The notes beneath the pieces are model-generated. The model made no database searches. It was not told the origin of the DNA and saw only the letters and a program-made list of their open reading frames with translations. 64,000 bases of DNA from Brachionus plicatilis (Eukaryota; Rotifera; Eurotatoria; Ploima; Brachionidae), in contig QEOQ01000460.1 in NCBI GenBank assembly GCA_010279815.1, positions 1,238,245 to 1,302,244 of the forward strand, written 5' to 3'. Below are positions 11,333 to 24,457 of this stretch, piece after piece (the stretch's first letter is position 1; each line of letters starts with the position of its first letter). Both the position numbers and the translations under genes were made by a program.

Positions 11333-11688
11333 TTTTTTTTCATTTCAAATTAAAAAAATTCAATTTTATTTATATTTGAGTTTCAAGCAATTAATAATTT
11401 AATAAATATTTATAGAGCGTTTTGAATTATTTTTTTCTCGTCAAATAAAAAAATTTACACCAACACTTTTTGCCTCAAGTCTACCATTCCAAATGATTAA
11501 AAGCTGATGTTAGGAATATTTGCAACTAATATATGAAATTCAATAAGACAAAAATTTTAAAAACAATCATCAATTAATTTATTTACCCTCGAAAATTTAA
11601 GCATAAAAATATATTTCATTTTTATTTGGGAAAATAATAATTTTTCACGAATATATCTTCATTGACAAAAAATAGAAAAAAAAACAAA
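11333..11688. other. Intergenic, no gene seen
   Basis: AT-rich promoter region of the protease gene. Nothing recognisable. Confidence 0.4.
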
Positions 11689-11889
11689 ATGAGAAAAAGT
11701 GTGAATTATATTGAATCTTTAAAGTTCAAATTTAATATCAAAGAATGCATGGTAAAATTGGAAGACTTGGCAACTAAAATCAGAAGCATGAGAATTACAC
11801 GAAAAAAAAAGTCATCTAATTTGAGGCGTTCAACTCGGCTGAATGAAAAAACTAGAATGCGGATTATTCGAAAATCTTTAATGTTATAA
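11689..11889 (+). CDS. Possible small basic protein
   Basis: A 66-codon open frame from ATG 11689 to TAA 11889. It encodes a Lys/Arg-rich peptide with a helical look (ESLKFKFNIKECMVKLEDL, then LRRSTRLNEKTRMRIIRK). No family is recognised and no splice partner is evident. In AT-rich DNA a frame of this size can occur by chance, so the call is weak. Confidence 0.28.
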   Translation: MRKSVNYIESLKFKFNIKECMVKLEDLATKIRSMRITRKKKSSNLRRSTRLNEKTRMRIIRKSLML

Positions 11890-12266
11890 AAAAAAGTTTG
11901 GATTTTTTTTAAATAATTATTTTTTACAAGTTTTAAATTCAAAAAAGAAATTTTAATTTATTTTACTTAAAATTTCAATAATTATTTTAATCATCACTTT
12001 GTCAATGTTAGTTTGTTTGAATTTCAAGATTAAAAAATTACTCTGTGTTTTAAAGGTTTCTTAAAATAAATTAAAATGTTTTAAAAGTTTGTTTTTTTTT
12101 TAATAAAATTGTGTTCAATATAAAAATGTTATTGCTTAATTACAAATTCTATATTTTAAATGAAAAAAATTGAGTCACATAAAGCTTGCAATAGATTAAA
12201 ATACCTATTTATAAAACATCCATATAAAAAGTAATTGACAACAAAAATTAATTCTATTAAAAAAAT
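11890..12266. other. Intergenic, no gene seen
   Basis: AT-rich region downstream of the Aurora kinase stop codon. No feature recognised. Confidence 0.4.
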
Positions 12267-13333
12267 TCAATTGATTTCTTTCCAATATCTCATGTATTCC
12301 TCGTTTTTTTCAGCATGCTCCTCAATCCAACTGTGCTTACGAACATCCTTTAGTGACAATCGTTCTGAAGGTGTTTTTTGCAAGAGCTTTAAAAAAAAAT
12401 GATTAGTCTAATATTTTTAATTTACTTTAGAAAAAATCTCACCCGGTAGATTAAATCCCGAGCACCAGGGGATACGTACTCAGGAAATTTAATATAGCAC
12501 GAGACAATCTTTTTGTAAGTATCCTGATTATTCTGAGATTCGAACGGTGGACGACCAACCAACAGTTCGTAGCACAAAACACCAATACACCAATGATCCA
12601 CCTTTTCATCGTGTCTCTTGTTTTCGACCATTTCCGGTGGCAAATAGTCCAATGTTCCACACAAAGTCTGGCGTCTGAGAGACGGCGCATGGACTGACCA
12701 ACCGAAATCAGCAATTTTGACCTCACCAAAAGCTCCAAGAAGCAAATTCTCTGGTTTTATGTCACGATGGATTACTTGCTTGCTATGCAAATAGATAAGA
12801 GCGTCGGCAATTTGGAACATGTAAGTTGCCGCTGTTCGTTGGTCAAAGCGACCAACTTTTTTCAATCTCTTGTACAATTCACCATAGCAAGCATACTCAA
12901 GGATTATGTAGATTCTGTTTTCATCATGGAACCAGCCAAACATGCGCAAAATATTTGGATGTCTTTAATTTAACATTTTTATCTTTAATTAAAAAATAAA
13001 ATTTTCTTTCTACTTCAAATGAGACTGGATTTCCAGTTCCCTTCTAAATTGGTGTTCGACACCGGCTTTCTGCAGCTGAGACTTGAATAAAATTTTTATG
13101 GCAACAATTGCTTTATGCACACTGCGCTTTTCTCTAGCTAGGTACACGCTTCCGAATTTTCCTTTGCCTAACGGGCGTCCAAAATCGAAGTCTTTTGTTG
13201 TCCATGCTTTATCACTAAAAAAATTAAAATATGAGTTCATAAAAAACTTTATTAGATAATTTTACAATTTTTCAACGTCATAGTTTTCTTTGGGCGCGAA
13301 GTTTTCATTTGTAGCTAGGTCGTCTGATTCCAT
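12267..13333 (-). CDS. Aurora kinase
   Basis: Mitotic serine/threonine kinase controlling spindle and chromosome segregation. Predicted minus-strand exons are 13333-13266, 13214-13014, 12962-12443 and 12386-12267, giving 302 residues. A ~25-residue N-terminal tail precedes [14 protein letters not shown] (glycine loop), AIVAIK (ATP lysine), [37 protein letters not shown], the activation loop [16 protein letters not shown], and a C-lobe ending at RKHSWI. These strings are diagnostic of Aurora. The very short N-terminus lacks room for A-box/KEN signals, so it looks more like Aurora B/C or a single invertebrate Aurora than Aurora A. DLW of other Auroras reads DHW here. Introns are 47-56 nt. Orthology A versus B is unresolved. 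Confidence 0.95.
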
Positions 13334-14319
13334 ATTAGGACAATATTTATATTTCTATAAATTAAATAATGAAACAAAATGAGACTTAATTAAAGCAAAA
13401 AGAAATTATATTTGTATGCTTTTAAAAAAAGATTTTCTTTAAACCAAGCATGATGTTTTCATTCAAAAAAAAATTCATCATCAAAACTGTTAGATGATGA
13501 TGAATTTTTTTTATAATGTATTTTGAACAAGATCTTAAAAGTTTTATAATCTCAATCAAGTTTGTTTGTACATTTAGAAACGAATAATAAAATTTTTGAA
13601 AGATGAAAATGATTATCTTTAAGAAATTTTTGAATTATCTTTTATGGTAAAATATTTTTAGAATAAAATAAAATAAAAAAAAATTGTTCCTAACAAAAAA
13701 ATTGAATGGATCCTGAATATCTAGAATTTACCAAAGGTTTCATTAAGAATTTTGAAAAAACTTCAATAATTAGTTTATATAAAATTTATTTTTTAATGAA
13801 TTATTTTTCGTATCTTTCTATCAAATTAAATAAAAATTTAGAAAATACACTGAAAGGTTTTTAGGGTATTTAGCCAAATATTATTTTCATGAATTTTATT
13901 AATTAATGCAAAAATACACCGCTTTTCTAAAGAATTGAAAATCTAATAAAATTTTAACCATTATCATCTTTATTTGATATCTTTAATTTCTTTGACTAAG
14001 AATTATATGAAAAAGAGAAATTTGTTTTTTAAAATCAATTTATAGCAGCAAAATTCGTAAAATTTTGTCGAAAAAAATGCCCAAACAAAATCCTAATTTT
14101 TTTTATTTTTTTTGAAATTGATTAAAAAATTATTTTACCCAAATTATTGTAAATATTTTGAATTCAGTGAATAAGCGTTGATCAAAAACATATTTTAAAT
14201 TAAGATTTTAATATGTCGAATTTATTGTGAACATAAATTCTAGTAATCTTACCAGTCTCCCTTCTTCTTTGTCAATTTGAATTTTCTAATTGAAAAAGTT
14301 TTGGAATTTTAAAATAATA
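13334..14319. other. Intergenic, no gene seen
   Basis: AT-rich, stop-dense on both strands. A short imperfect hairpin (aaaaaaaattcatcatc ... gatgatgaattttttt) lies at about 13468-13511. Confidence 0.4.
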
Positions 14320-15045
14320 ATTTCAAAGTTAAACAACAGGCTAGTGCCCTTGTCATAAAAGACCGATTAACTTTTCTTTTATTTGATTTTAAAAACTTTC
14401 AAAAATTGAAAAAAAATGTTATTTATAAAATTATTTAAAAAAAGTAAGAATTGATACATTTAAGTTTAATTTTTAGAATTTTTTTAAAAATCCGTAAATA
14501 TTAAATCTTCTTAACTTCAACATTGATCTCTTGATCACAAAGCTTTTCATCAGTCTTTCCAGTATTCTATGCATATAAACCATACTTTTCTAAAAAATCG
14601 TTAATTTCATTAAAGTTATTAACTTAGAATTTAAATTTAAATAATTTGAATATCGAAAAATAATAACTTTTAGCTGTTTAATAGTTGCCTCTTTTGAAAA
14701 ATAGCACAAGAGAGCGGAACAGAAATCAAAATAAGGCAAAAAACTGTATTTTCAAAGAAGTTGACAGATAGAAAAGTCTCTTAATACAGAAAATTTTTTT
14801 GTTTACAACTAATGAGATACTACAAGCAAGTTTTGAAAAGTTCAGATTTTGATCAATTTTAAAACCCAAAAGGCTTATTTCATTTACAATTTTTATTTCA
14901 TTTCTACAGAGATGCATAAATACAGGAAAATTAGTTTTTTTATTCGAGAACATCATACAATAGGTTTTTGACCAATTTATATATACCTTGTTATATTTTT
15001 TTTCTGAATATAAAATTAGGGATTTACCCCTAGGACTCTCCAGAA
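14320..15045 (-). pseudogene. LINE (non-LTR retrotransposon) remnant, C-terminal half of RT
   Basis: Minus-strand reading gives the familiar post-catalytic region of a non-LTR reverse transcriptase: KTYCMMFSNKK, then EISLLGFKIDQNLNFS, VNKKIFCIKRLFYLS and, after a frameshift near 14730, FLPYFDFCSALLCYFSKEA. Stops and frame changes show it is dead. The segment 14330-14385 (caacaggctagtgcccttgtcat...) is the same family tail found at about 60350-60400. The 5' part is missing; the MITE at 15046-15516 abuts it and seems to have inserted into this LINE. Confidence 0.75.
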
Positions 15046-15516
15046 GGCATCTTGAAGATGAAGATGAATTCAAAATATCATTTTAATTCAAAGAGTTAAT
15101 CTTTAGATATTAAAATTAATCTTTAAATTTATTTAAATAATTTTAGTGTAACATGATTTACATGTTATGTAGATTAAAAAAATTAAATAATTAAAAAAAA
15201 TATTTTCTAAATCCATTGATAAAATCGATTTTAAAATTTAAATTTTTATAAATTTTTTGTTTATTTTGAAATTATTTATTTCAAAAGTATTTATATTTAG
15301 CACTCAAAATTAAAATAAATTTTAAAAATGAATTTCAAATATTAAAATTCCAAATAAGTAATAAAATGAAAAGATCGATCTTTTCTACAAATATTTTTGG
15401 AAAAAATTTTTTTTAGCATTTTACATTAAATTAATTCAAAGATTAATTTTAATATCAAATGAAAAACTCTTTTTATTGAAATGATGTATTGAATTGATCA
15501 TCAACTTCAAGATGCC
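15046..15516. mobile_element. Long-TIR MITE, family A copy 1
   Basis: A 471-bp non-coding element beginning ggcatcttgaa and ending ttcaagatgcc. Its terminal arms of ~150 bp are inverted copies of each other, including GTAACATG..TTTACATG and AAAGATTAATTTTAATAT blocks. Two more copies lie at 45576-46066 and 50169-50660; this one is in the opposite orientation (its AAAGATCGATCTTT block is on the right). Flanking 8-mers CTCCAGAA and CTTCCGAA match at 6 of 8 positions, consistent with an aged 8-bp target duplication. No transposase. Confidence 0.8.
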
Positions 15517-15608
15517 CTTCCGAACGGAGTTTTGCCTTCTTTTTTAGTCCCTATTTGTTATAAAAATAGAAGTATGCATATGGAATTCACAGAAAAAATG
15601 TTATCATA

Positions 15609-16119
15609 TACCGTATTCCCTTGTTCGATAATGCAGCGCCACAACCTAGAACACATCATTGGCGCAGGCGCTATACTAAATCTCGCCCATGTTAAATTCA
15701 ACTTAACTTGTGTTGCATGCGCCAAAACCGTATTTCGGGTTGTGGCGATGCACTATATCCAGGGTCTTGAGAATGGTGCTGCATTATTTGAATGATTTAA
15801 AAAGAAAATATAAAAATAATTCAAGACAATATTTTTTAATTTTAAATTCTTTTTTATTTTTAAACTTTAATGCCGCACCAAATACTTAATTAAAAAAAAT
15901 TCTTTTTTTTTTTTAAATATTATCCCTTTGCTAAACTTAAATAATGCAGCACCATTCTCAAGACCCTGGATATAGTGCATCGCCACAACCCGAAATACGG
16001 TTTTGGCGCATGCAACACAAGTTAAGTTGAATTTAACATGGGCGAGATTTAGTATAGCGCCTGCGCCAATGATGTGTTCTAGGTTGTGGCGCTGCATTAT
16101 CGAACAAGGGAATACGGTA
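15609..16119. repeat. 181-bp perfect inverted repeat with 149-bp spacer
   Basis: Arms 15609-15789 and 15939-16119 are reverse complements with no mismatch that I can find, separated by 149 bp of AT-rich DNA. The arms are much richer in G+C than the surroundings. Each arm is itself bounded by short inverted ends (ATAATGCAGCGCC / GGTGCTGCATTAT), so each may be one copy of a short element and the pair a head-to-head double insertion or fold-back. Open frames read through the arms identically on both strands, a trivial result of the palindrome; no gene is inferred. Confidence 0.9.
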
Positions 16120-16224
16120 CCAAAAAAAAAACTTGTTATAAAAGCACCAATAACTAAGACTTTTAATCGTGGCCGAAAAAAAACACTGTCCTAGCCCTTA
16201 TCGGAATGACTAATCGTGGTGTCA

Positions 16225-16335
16225 TAACGAACATTTTTCGCTGATGGCAGCCGAATAATTGGGTTTTCTTACCAATTATTTCATTTCGTTCAATAATATT
16301 TCAATGGGATTTAAATTTGGCGTCTAAGGATAAGA
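16225..16335 (-). pseudogene. DDE transposase scrap (Tc1/mariner-like)
   Basis: Minus-strand translation contains PNLNPIEILLNEMK, a stop, then LVRKPNYS. This matches the block around the third catalytic acidic residue of Tc1/mariner-type transposases (usually PDLNPIE.LW). No further transposase sequence is found on either side, so this is a short dead fragment next to the inverted repeat. Confidence 0.55.
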
Positions 16336-17774
16336 TTAAATTTTAAAATATAGTAACATGAATTATTTTAGCGTATTTAATTATAGCGTAAACTCTTGCC
16401 TAGTACTTTAAGGCTAAATGTGTCGATTTGGCTTTAATGTTAATTGAAAATTGCCTTTTATTTTATAATAAATAATAAAAGACATTCTTCAATTAATCTG
16501 AATAAATTATTTCAAATAATTTTTCCAAAACTTAATTTGAAGTTCAAATTAAGTTGTAAATTAGGTTCTTTTTTCAAAAAATTAATTTTAACTTTGGGTT
16601 GGAGAGACTAAGTTACTTTTAAAACTGATTGGTTTAGTCCAATTTTATTTAAGGTAAAAAAATTAATTAACTGACTTTAAATTATATTTAGCCTCAAAAT
16701 ATTAGCTTAAAATTGATAAAAACATACACAAGATACAGGACACTAATTTTTTACGACCATTTCATTTTATATATAATTTCCATCCATCAGTCAAAATGAA
16801 CACAATTTGGTTCAAATTGTTAAATATGTACCTGATTTCAAAATTTTGTGCATATCGTGCAGATAATTCTCAGTAATTTGATTGAAGTGAAAGATTTAAT
16901 TTTTCAGTTGATAAAAGTTATGAAATTAGTCTAGAAAAGATCACTAAAAGGAATAAGTTCTTTTGTTGTCATCTCTTTCTCTGTGCCATATTTTAAAATT
17001 TCCTAAAATGCTTTGTGTCATTAAGAAAAATTGAGTTAAAAAACCCTAATATGCAATTTTATAATAATAATAATAATAAAATGAAATCTATAATGTGCTA
17101 GCACATGGAAAGAGGGTTTAGCCCATTAATAATAGCTTGTTTAAGTCAAGTTTATCAATTTTGTTTTTAAAAACATTAACTGTATCTGAATTAATAACAT
17201 TTAATTAATTAATAACAATTAATAAATTTTAGTTTTGAAATGAATTTTTATAATTAGCATTAAATGATTATCAAAAGAATTAAAAAAGTATATTTTTTTG
17301 TTAGCTTTAGCATTCAAACTAAACTTTTATTGTAAGACTTGTTTAAAATTTGTATCTAAATAAAATTAAATTAGAAATAAAAAATTTTAAAACTGTTTTT
17401 CTCTTTGGCTTGACACTAGTTAACAATTTGAGACACTTTAGAATAATAAATATTTAAATGAGAAAAAAAAATTTTTTCAAGAAAAAATTTAACTATAGAC
17501 AAATTTAAAAGCACTAAAATTTGATAAATTGTAAAGCTTGTTCTAAAATAAAATATTTAAAAAAAAATTTAAATTTGAAAAAAAATTCATCTATACATAC
17601 CTTTAAATGCAAACTAAAAAAATAAATTCCAAAAACACATGTGAACTAAAAAACTTAAAAATTCTCCTTTTTCCTCTAATCACCTTTACTTCACTTTAAA
17701 ATTAAAAGCTACCTTAGCTTTCTTAACCAGAAGGATCTTGTACTCATGTTTTTGTCTAATTTTTTATAGAAACC
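16336..17774. other. Intergenic, upstream of RNA polymerase I subunit
   Basis: About 1.4 kb of AT-rich DNA. A short ATA microsatellite (ataataataataataa) lies at about 17060-17077. A strong 3' splice-like tract (ttgtctaattttttatag) ends 5 bp before the ATG at 17775, suggesting a 5' UTR intron or a trans-splice acceptor. No gene seen. Confidence 0.45.
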
Positions 17775-20700
17775 ATGCATGTTCTGCTAGATTACAATGC
17801 AAAATGTTCTCTATCAGGACTTAATTTCGAGTATTTCACTGCAAACGAAATCCACAAGCTAAGTGTCAAAGAACTGACCAAACCGCACGCATTAGACAAA
17901 CTGCTTAATCCAGTACAGAACGGTCTGTATGACTTGGCACTCGGTCCGCTGGACAAGAACGACATTTGTCTGACATGCAGCCTCGACTACTTTCAATGTC
18001 CTGGTCACTTTGGTCACATAGACCTCGCTTTGCCTGTCTATAACCCAATATTTTTCAAGGAGCTGGTCAAACTAATTCGAAATGGATGTCTTTCGTGCCA
18101 CAAATTCTTGACAACCAATCTGGAAAGGACATACTTTGTTGCCAGGATGAAAGTACTGGACCTTGGCTTGCCTGAAAAGCTCTATCTGGTGGATAATTTG
18201 TATTGGAAAATTGTAGGAGACAACGATCCACGCTTGATCGACAACATCTCCTTCAGCAATGACTTCGGCGATTTGCTGTGTTTCATTGAGAAAAACGATC
18301 CCGAGAACCAAACTAGCCAGGCCAACAAAAACGTTTGCAAAGCTAGGATGGCAATTTTGAAGGAGTTTATTGATAGCAAAATGAAGGCCGTTGGCCAAAC
18401 GTGTCCCAATTGTAGTCTACCTCTGCGACAGCTCAGAGCTGAGCATAACAGTAAGCTTTTTTTTTCCAAAGGAGTATCAGCCAGAGTCTTGAAAAAGACC
18501 AAAAACACGACCAAGCTGGTCAATGGTTCCAAAGAAGATGAGCTAGTGGACGAAATAGACAAATTAGACATTCAAATTGATGTGGAGGCGGCGGATGCCT
18601 CGACTCCTAAAAAATCCGTGGATGACCGGCAGACAGGCGAAGAGGAAAAAATAGAAACTTTAAGTAATCAGTCCTATCTAACTCCAATAGAGACCAGGAA
18701 ACATTTGAAAAAATTGTTCGAAAATGAGTCTGAAATAATTGGTTATATGCTTGGCAGACATGAGCAAATAGTGGACCAAAGCAATATATTTTTTTTCGAC
18801 TCCTTAATAGTACCACCTTCAAAGTATCGGCCCATTTCTCAATTCAAAGAACAACGCTTTGAAAACGCCCAGACCATAATGCTTTCCAAATGTTTGCAGC
18901 AAAATATACTGATAAAAGAAATTCTAATAGAAATAATGGGCAAAGAAAATGTTGATAGTGACAAATTAATTCACGATCCGGAAATATCTAGCTCATTAAA
19001 CAAAAAGCTTGCCAGCAGCCAGGAACGCTTGCAGATCGCTTGGCTACAGCTTCAACAGTTTGTTAATAATTTATATGACTCGGACTTGGACAAACTAAAT
19101 TTGGACACACCAGCTGGTCTTAAGCAACTGCTTGAAAAAAAAGAGGGCCTGTTCAGAAAGCATATGATGGGAAAAAGAGTAAACTATGCGGGCAGATCGG
19201 TCATTTCACCTGATGTGTACATTGGCGTCGACGAAATAGGCATACCGGAAATTTTTGCCAAAAAATTAACCTATCCACAGCCAGTCAACGCTACCAACTT
19301 TTGGGAAATGAAACAATTGGTTTTGAATGGTCCAGATGTGTACCCAGGCGCCAGTTTTGTCGAGTACGGAAACGGTAATGTTATCCGCTTGAAAGGAAAA
19401 GACTATGAAAGCCGTCTTGCCATTGCCAAACAATTGCTCACACCAGAGTCATCTGTTAATACCAATTTGGACTTGAAAATTGTTCATAGACATTTAAAAA
19501 ATGGTGACGTGCTGCTATTCAATCGTCAGCCGACTTTGCACAGGCCTAGTGTGATGGCACACAAGGCCCGTGTGCTGCCCGGCGAAAAAACCCTGCGCAT
19601 GCACTACTCCAACTGCAAGGCTTACAATGCTGACTTTGACGGCGACGAAATGAACGCCCATTTGCCTCAAAATGAAATAGCCCGATCCGAAGCATTAAAT
19701 TTGATGCTTAGTCCCAAGCACTATTTGGTACCAAAAGATGGCACTCCATTGGGTGGTCTGATCCATGATCACGTGGTGTCCGGTGTGGCATTGACAATCA
19801 AAGGAAGATTTTTTAACAAGTCAGACTATCAAAATTTGGTTTATAATTCCTTTAATGATTTAAAATCCAATATGAAGCTATTGCCACCATCCATTCTTAA
19901 GCCAGTACCACTCTGGACTGGTAAACAAGTGGTTAGTACTTTGTTGATTAATTTACTGCCCGTTGATACAAAAGGAGCACTGAATCTAGAGTCTAAATCG
20001 AAAATTTCGCCAAAAAGTTGGTTCCTGCTGGGCGATAGACATGCAATAAATTGGTCGCGTGGTGAATTCAATAGTGAGTATATGCACGAATCATATGTTT
20101 TGATTCGAAGTGGTAACTTATTGTCTGGCGTATTGGACAAGGCCCACTATGGTTCTTCTAGTTACAGTTTGGTCCATTGTTGCTATGAATTGTATGGTGG
20201 TTTGATCGCTGGCCAATTGTTGACATGCTTGGGCCGCTTGTTTACATCGTTCTTGCAGTTCAGAGGCTTCACATTGGGTGTAGAGGACATTATGCTAAAT
20301 GAGGACCTAAAGTGCCCGATGAGCAAGATTGTGAAGAGAGCGCGTAAATGTGGTAATGAAGTTCTGGGTCAAGCATTCAATTCGCCTGATAGCACTTCTG
20401 ACCAACTAAAGGCCCAATACCAAGCGATGCATTTGAATCCCGATGACTCTTTTATGAAAGAAATTGATTTGGCCTACAAAGGCAGTGTGGACAAATTTCA
20501 AAACGAGCTCACCTCTATTTGTTTTCCCAAAGGATTAATTAAAAAGTTTCCCCACAATAATCTACAGCTTATGATCCAGTCTGGCTCGAAAGGTTCAAGT
20601 GTAAATAGTATGCAAATGTCGTGTCTTTTGGGACAGCAAGAATTAGAGGGAAGGAGGCCAAGACTTATGGCTAATGGAAATACGTTGCCATCTTTTCTTC

Positions 20701-23700
20701 CCTATGATCCATCTCCGATTAGTGGCGGATTCATTTGCAACAGCTTTATGAGCGGTCTCACTCCTCAGGAATACTTTTTTCATTGTATGGCTGGTAGAGA
20801 GGTAAAGTTAATTTTTTTAATTGCTTAAGTTTGAGATCAAAATCGTTTATTTAGAAGAAAAAAAATTTTTTTAAATTTTGCTTATAAAAAAGTTTATCAT
20901 ATTCCATCAATTGATTTAATTTGTGGGAAAAAATTATCAATTTTGATTAAATCTATATATTTATTGAACTTTTAATCATTAAAAGGCTCTTTTAATTTCT
21001 TTAGACGATTTTAGTGGAAAAAAAAATTAAGAATTTTAAAATCTCTTGTCAAAATTTTTCAAATTCTAACTTTTGATTATTATTGGATTAATTTTTTTAA
21101 GATCTTTAAAGTTAAATCATTATTTCGTTTTTTTAATTTTAGATTGAACTCAAATCGTTTGGATAAATCATAAATATCTAAAATTTTAAACCAGAATCTT
21201 TTAATGTTCATTTAAACATTTTTTAAGGAATTTAAAAACTTTTTTTACGGTGATAATTAAAACTCTTTTTATCTTTAATATTTTTTAGTTTAAACCTTTT
21301 TGGGGTAAATTTTTTTTTCACAGTCCATTAATTGATGGTCATATTTTTAGGATTAAATTTAATTATTTAAAATAGTCAGAAATTTTATGTATTAAAAAAA
21401 ATAAATTTTATTTGCCTTTTCTTTAAGTAAATAAATATAGCTTAATGCATAAAATACACCAAAGAATTCTCTTTTTTTTTCTTCTTTCAAAAATTAAATG
21501 CATTTTAAAATTCAATAATTCCGAGATCCCAAACAATAAAAACATTAAATTTCTATAAAAAAATCAATTTATTAAATATTTTAATCAAAAGAATGAAAGG
21601 TAGCTTTATCGACGGAAATAAATTTTTCGACTTTGGTTTAAATAAAAACAAATCTAGAAATCATATTATTCAGCAATTGAATTAGTTTTATTTTCTTTTA
21701 AAGTTTTATCTCGATTTTTACGAAATTGCGCCAAATATAAAAAAAAATAGGTATAATTTTTATCATAGAAGAACAAAACATCAAAATTAAGGTTCTTAAA
21801 GTAAAGTCATTGTTCCTTATTTTAAATTTTATCCATGACTTTGATCTTTTTAATAAATCATAAATAATTTATCATTAATTAATAAATTATTACTTTCGTA
21901 ATTATCTAATAAAATAATTATTATTTTCAACATAAATTTCTTTGTTATTTGTTTCATTAGAAAATTCTTTGTTTAACTTTATAATTTTGAATTAAATTTA
22001 ATTATTTAAATAATCAGAAATTTTAAAAATAAAAAAAAAAGGAATTCGATGATTTGGATTAATAATTAAATTTTTATTTTTAATATTCTCAAATAAAAAA
22101 TTTTTAAAAAATATTTTTAACTTTAAAGGGCCTGGTCGATACTGCTGTAAAAACTAGTCGCAGTGGTTATTTGCAAAGGTGCTTAATAAAGCACTTAGAA
22201 GGCATTGTGGTCAATTATGATTTGACTGTGCGAGACAGCGATAGTTCTATTATTCAATTCCAATATGGAGAAGATAGTTTAGCTGTCGATAAAATACCAT
22301 TTTTGAACGATAAACAATTTTCATTCCTAATCGACAACTCTTCCATTCTTACATCGGACCAGACAGAAATAGACCAAATCCACAAAATTTGTCACCATGA
22401 AGAAATATTCGAAAAAATAGAAAAAATTAAACAGTGGAAAAAATATGAAAAAGAGCTAAATGGAGGTGAGAGTGCTGATGGCATGCGCTGGGGTCCTTTT
22501 TTGAACTATTCCAAGCTTAAGTCAATCGAAAGCGAGGTAAAACAAAAACAATTTGAGGAACGAGTCAAATATTTAGTAAATGAATGGAAAGCTATGAAAA
22601 AAGAAGATAAAAAGGTTTATAGAAAAGGAAAATTCAAGCGCCGTTTACCAATTACTGTATTTCACAAACCGGACCGGTATTTGGGAGCCATATCTGAAAA
22701 ACTACAAGAATGCATTGACAACTATGTTTCCAAAAATCATTCAAAATTTAGTGATGACTCTCAATATTGCTCATTTTCATCACTTTCTTACAATATGGAC
22801 AAAGACAAATTTAAAGAATTAATTTATTTAAAGTCAATTAAGTCCTGTATCACCCCGGGTGACTCTGTCGGAATTTTAGCCGCCCAATCCATTGGTGAAC
22901 CATCCACTCAAATGACTCTAAATACGTTTCACTTTGCGGGACGTGGAGACATGAATGTAACACTTGGTATTCCGCGATTGAGAGAAATTCTGATGGTGGC
23001 CAGTACTAACATTAAAACACCAGCTATGACCATACCGGTATTTGACCACAAATTAGAACAAGCTGAATCTCTAAAGGCGCATTTTTCACGAGTTCTCCTC
23101 TGGGACACCTTGCATAAAATAGAAATCGAGCAAAAGCTAGACCTGGACTTGGATATGACCAAGAAAAAAGTCTGGCTGACCAAAGTTAAATTCGAATTTC
23201 TTCCACAAGAGGACCTTAGATACAAAATTCACACTCCAATCAAATTATACGAATTAATGACTTTTATAGAATTAAAATTTATCAAAAATCTGTGTGTCTC
23301 TATCAACAAAAAGTACAATCAGATTTCATCATCAAGTCTTTTGCATTCGAGCAAAGTGAGAGATAAGTCTATTAAAAATTTTAAGAACATTCATGACCGG
23401 GATGATGATAAGGACAATGATGAAGAGAGCGAGGAAATAAACCATGATGTGATGGACTCGGGCGATTCACTGGGAGAAAAGTTAATGAGCAAGATAAATG
23501 ATGAGCTTGAATATGAAGGCGAGGAACAGGAAAAAGATGAATTGAATGAAGAAAAAAATTCCGATGATGAAAACCATGAAGAAAATGAGGAATTTGATGA
23601 GGAAGAAAATGAAGTCGTAGACAAAACGGAAATAAAGAAGCTGAAAAAAACACGCAAAATAGACAACTATCGTGTACATAGGATTCTTGAGATAAGTGAT

Positions 23701-24457
23701 TTGATATATGATTATAAATATGACTATGAAAATATGCAATGGTGTGAAATTACATTTAAACTAGATGCTTTAAGACCAAGACTAGATTTGTATTCGGTAG
23801 TTCAAAAAGAAGCCAAACAAAGCTATATTGCCAAAGTAGATGGCATTAAACGCTGCTTTCTGAACAAATCAACTTTACCAGAGGATGATGGCTGCTACAA
23901 ATTGATCACTGAGGGCTTAAATGTGGCCGAAGTTATTAGAAACGCACATGTACTTGATGTGTCCAAACTCTATATGAATGATATACATTTGATGGCCAAT
24001 ACATTTGGTATTGAAGCTGCAGTTAAAGTTATCATAAACGTAAGTTAAAAAATAGGAAATTAATTTTTTGATTAAATTAGAAAATATCTAAAAAATTTTA
24101 TTTTAAAAAGGAAATTAAGCTAGTCTTTGGTGCATATGGTATTAATGTGGACTATCGTCATTTGTCACTGATCGCCGATTATATGACTTTTGAAGGTGTC
24201 TATAAGCCGTTTAATCGAATAGGAATCAAAAGTAATTCGTCACCATTGCAAAAAATGACTTTTGAAACATGTTTACAATTTTTCAAAGATGCCTATCTAT
24301 CCGGTAAAAAATTTAAAATTAAATTCAAATTTCTTTAGTAAATGTTTTTTTTTAAGGACAATACGAGGATTTGAAATCTCCGTCGGCAAGTATCGTCACT
24401 GGTCGTATGGTTTCATCAGGAACAGGAAAATTTGATTTATTAACTAAAATAGTTTAA
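17775..24457 (+). CDS. POLR1A: RNA polymerase I largest subunit (RPA1)
   Basis: Catalytic subunit that transcribes rRNA in the nucleolus. Predicted exons are 17775-20801, 22129-24039, 24111-24303 and 24357-24457; the product is about 1743 residues (human 1720). The clamp zinc site reads [17 protein letters not shown], with further Cys pairs CLSCH and [25 protein letters not shown] and [15 protein letters not shown] are canonical. The metal-binding [10 protein letters not shown] is at about residues 618-627. The trigger-loop region is [25 protein letters not shown]. An Asp/Glu-rich insertion (roughly 23390-23640) is typical of Pol I, and [14 protein letters not shown] at the C-terminus is Pol I-like. 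Intron 1 is 1327 bp against 71 and 53 bp for the others. Confidence 0.97.
20802..22128 (+). other. Large intron of POLR1A containing a dispersed repeat
   Basis: GT..AG intron in phase 0 between MAGRE and [14 protein letters not shown]. The segment at about 21441-21680 resembles 29575-29795 upstream of the 7TM receptor, indicating an old transposon copy. The remainder is AT-rich with no gene. Confidence 0.75.

Noticed and set aside
15631..16194. Identical ~55-residue frames on both strands with several Cys
   Set aside because: They arise because the two arms of the inverted repeat are the same DNA; no start context, no splice support, and the frame runs into spacer sequence.
23381..23666. Minus-strand frames opposite the acidic insertion of RPA1
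   Set aside because: GAA/GAT runs read as TTC/ATC in reverse, giving long Ser/Phe/His frames without meaning.
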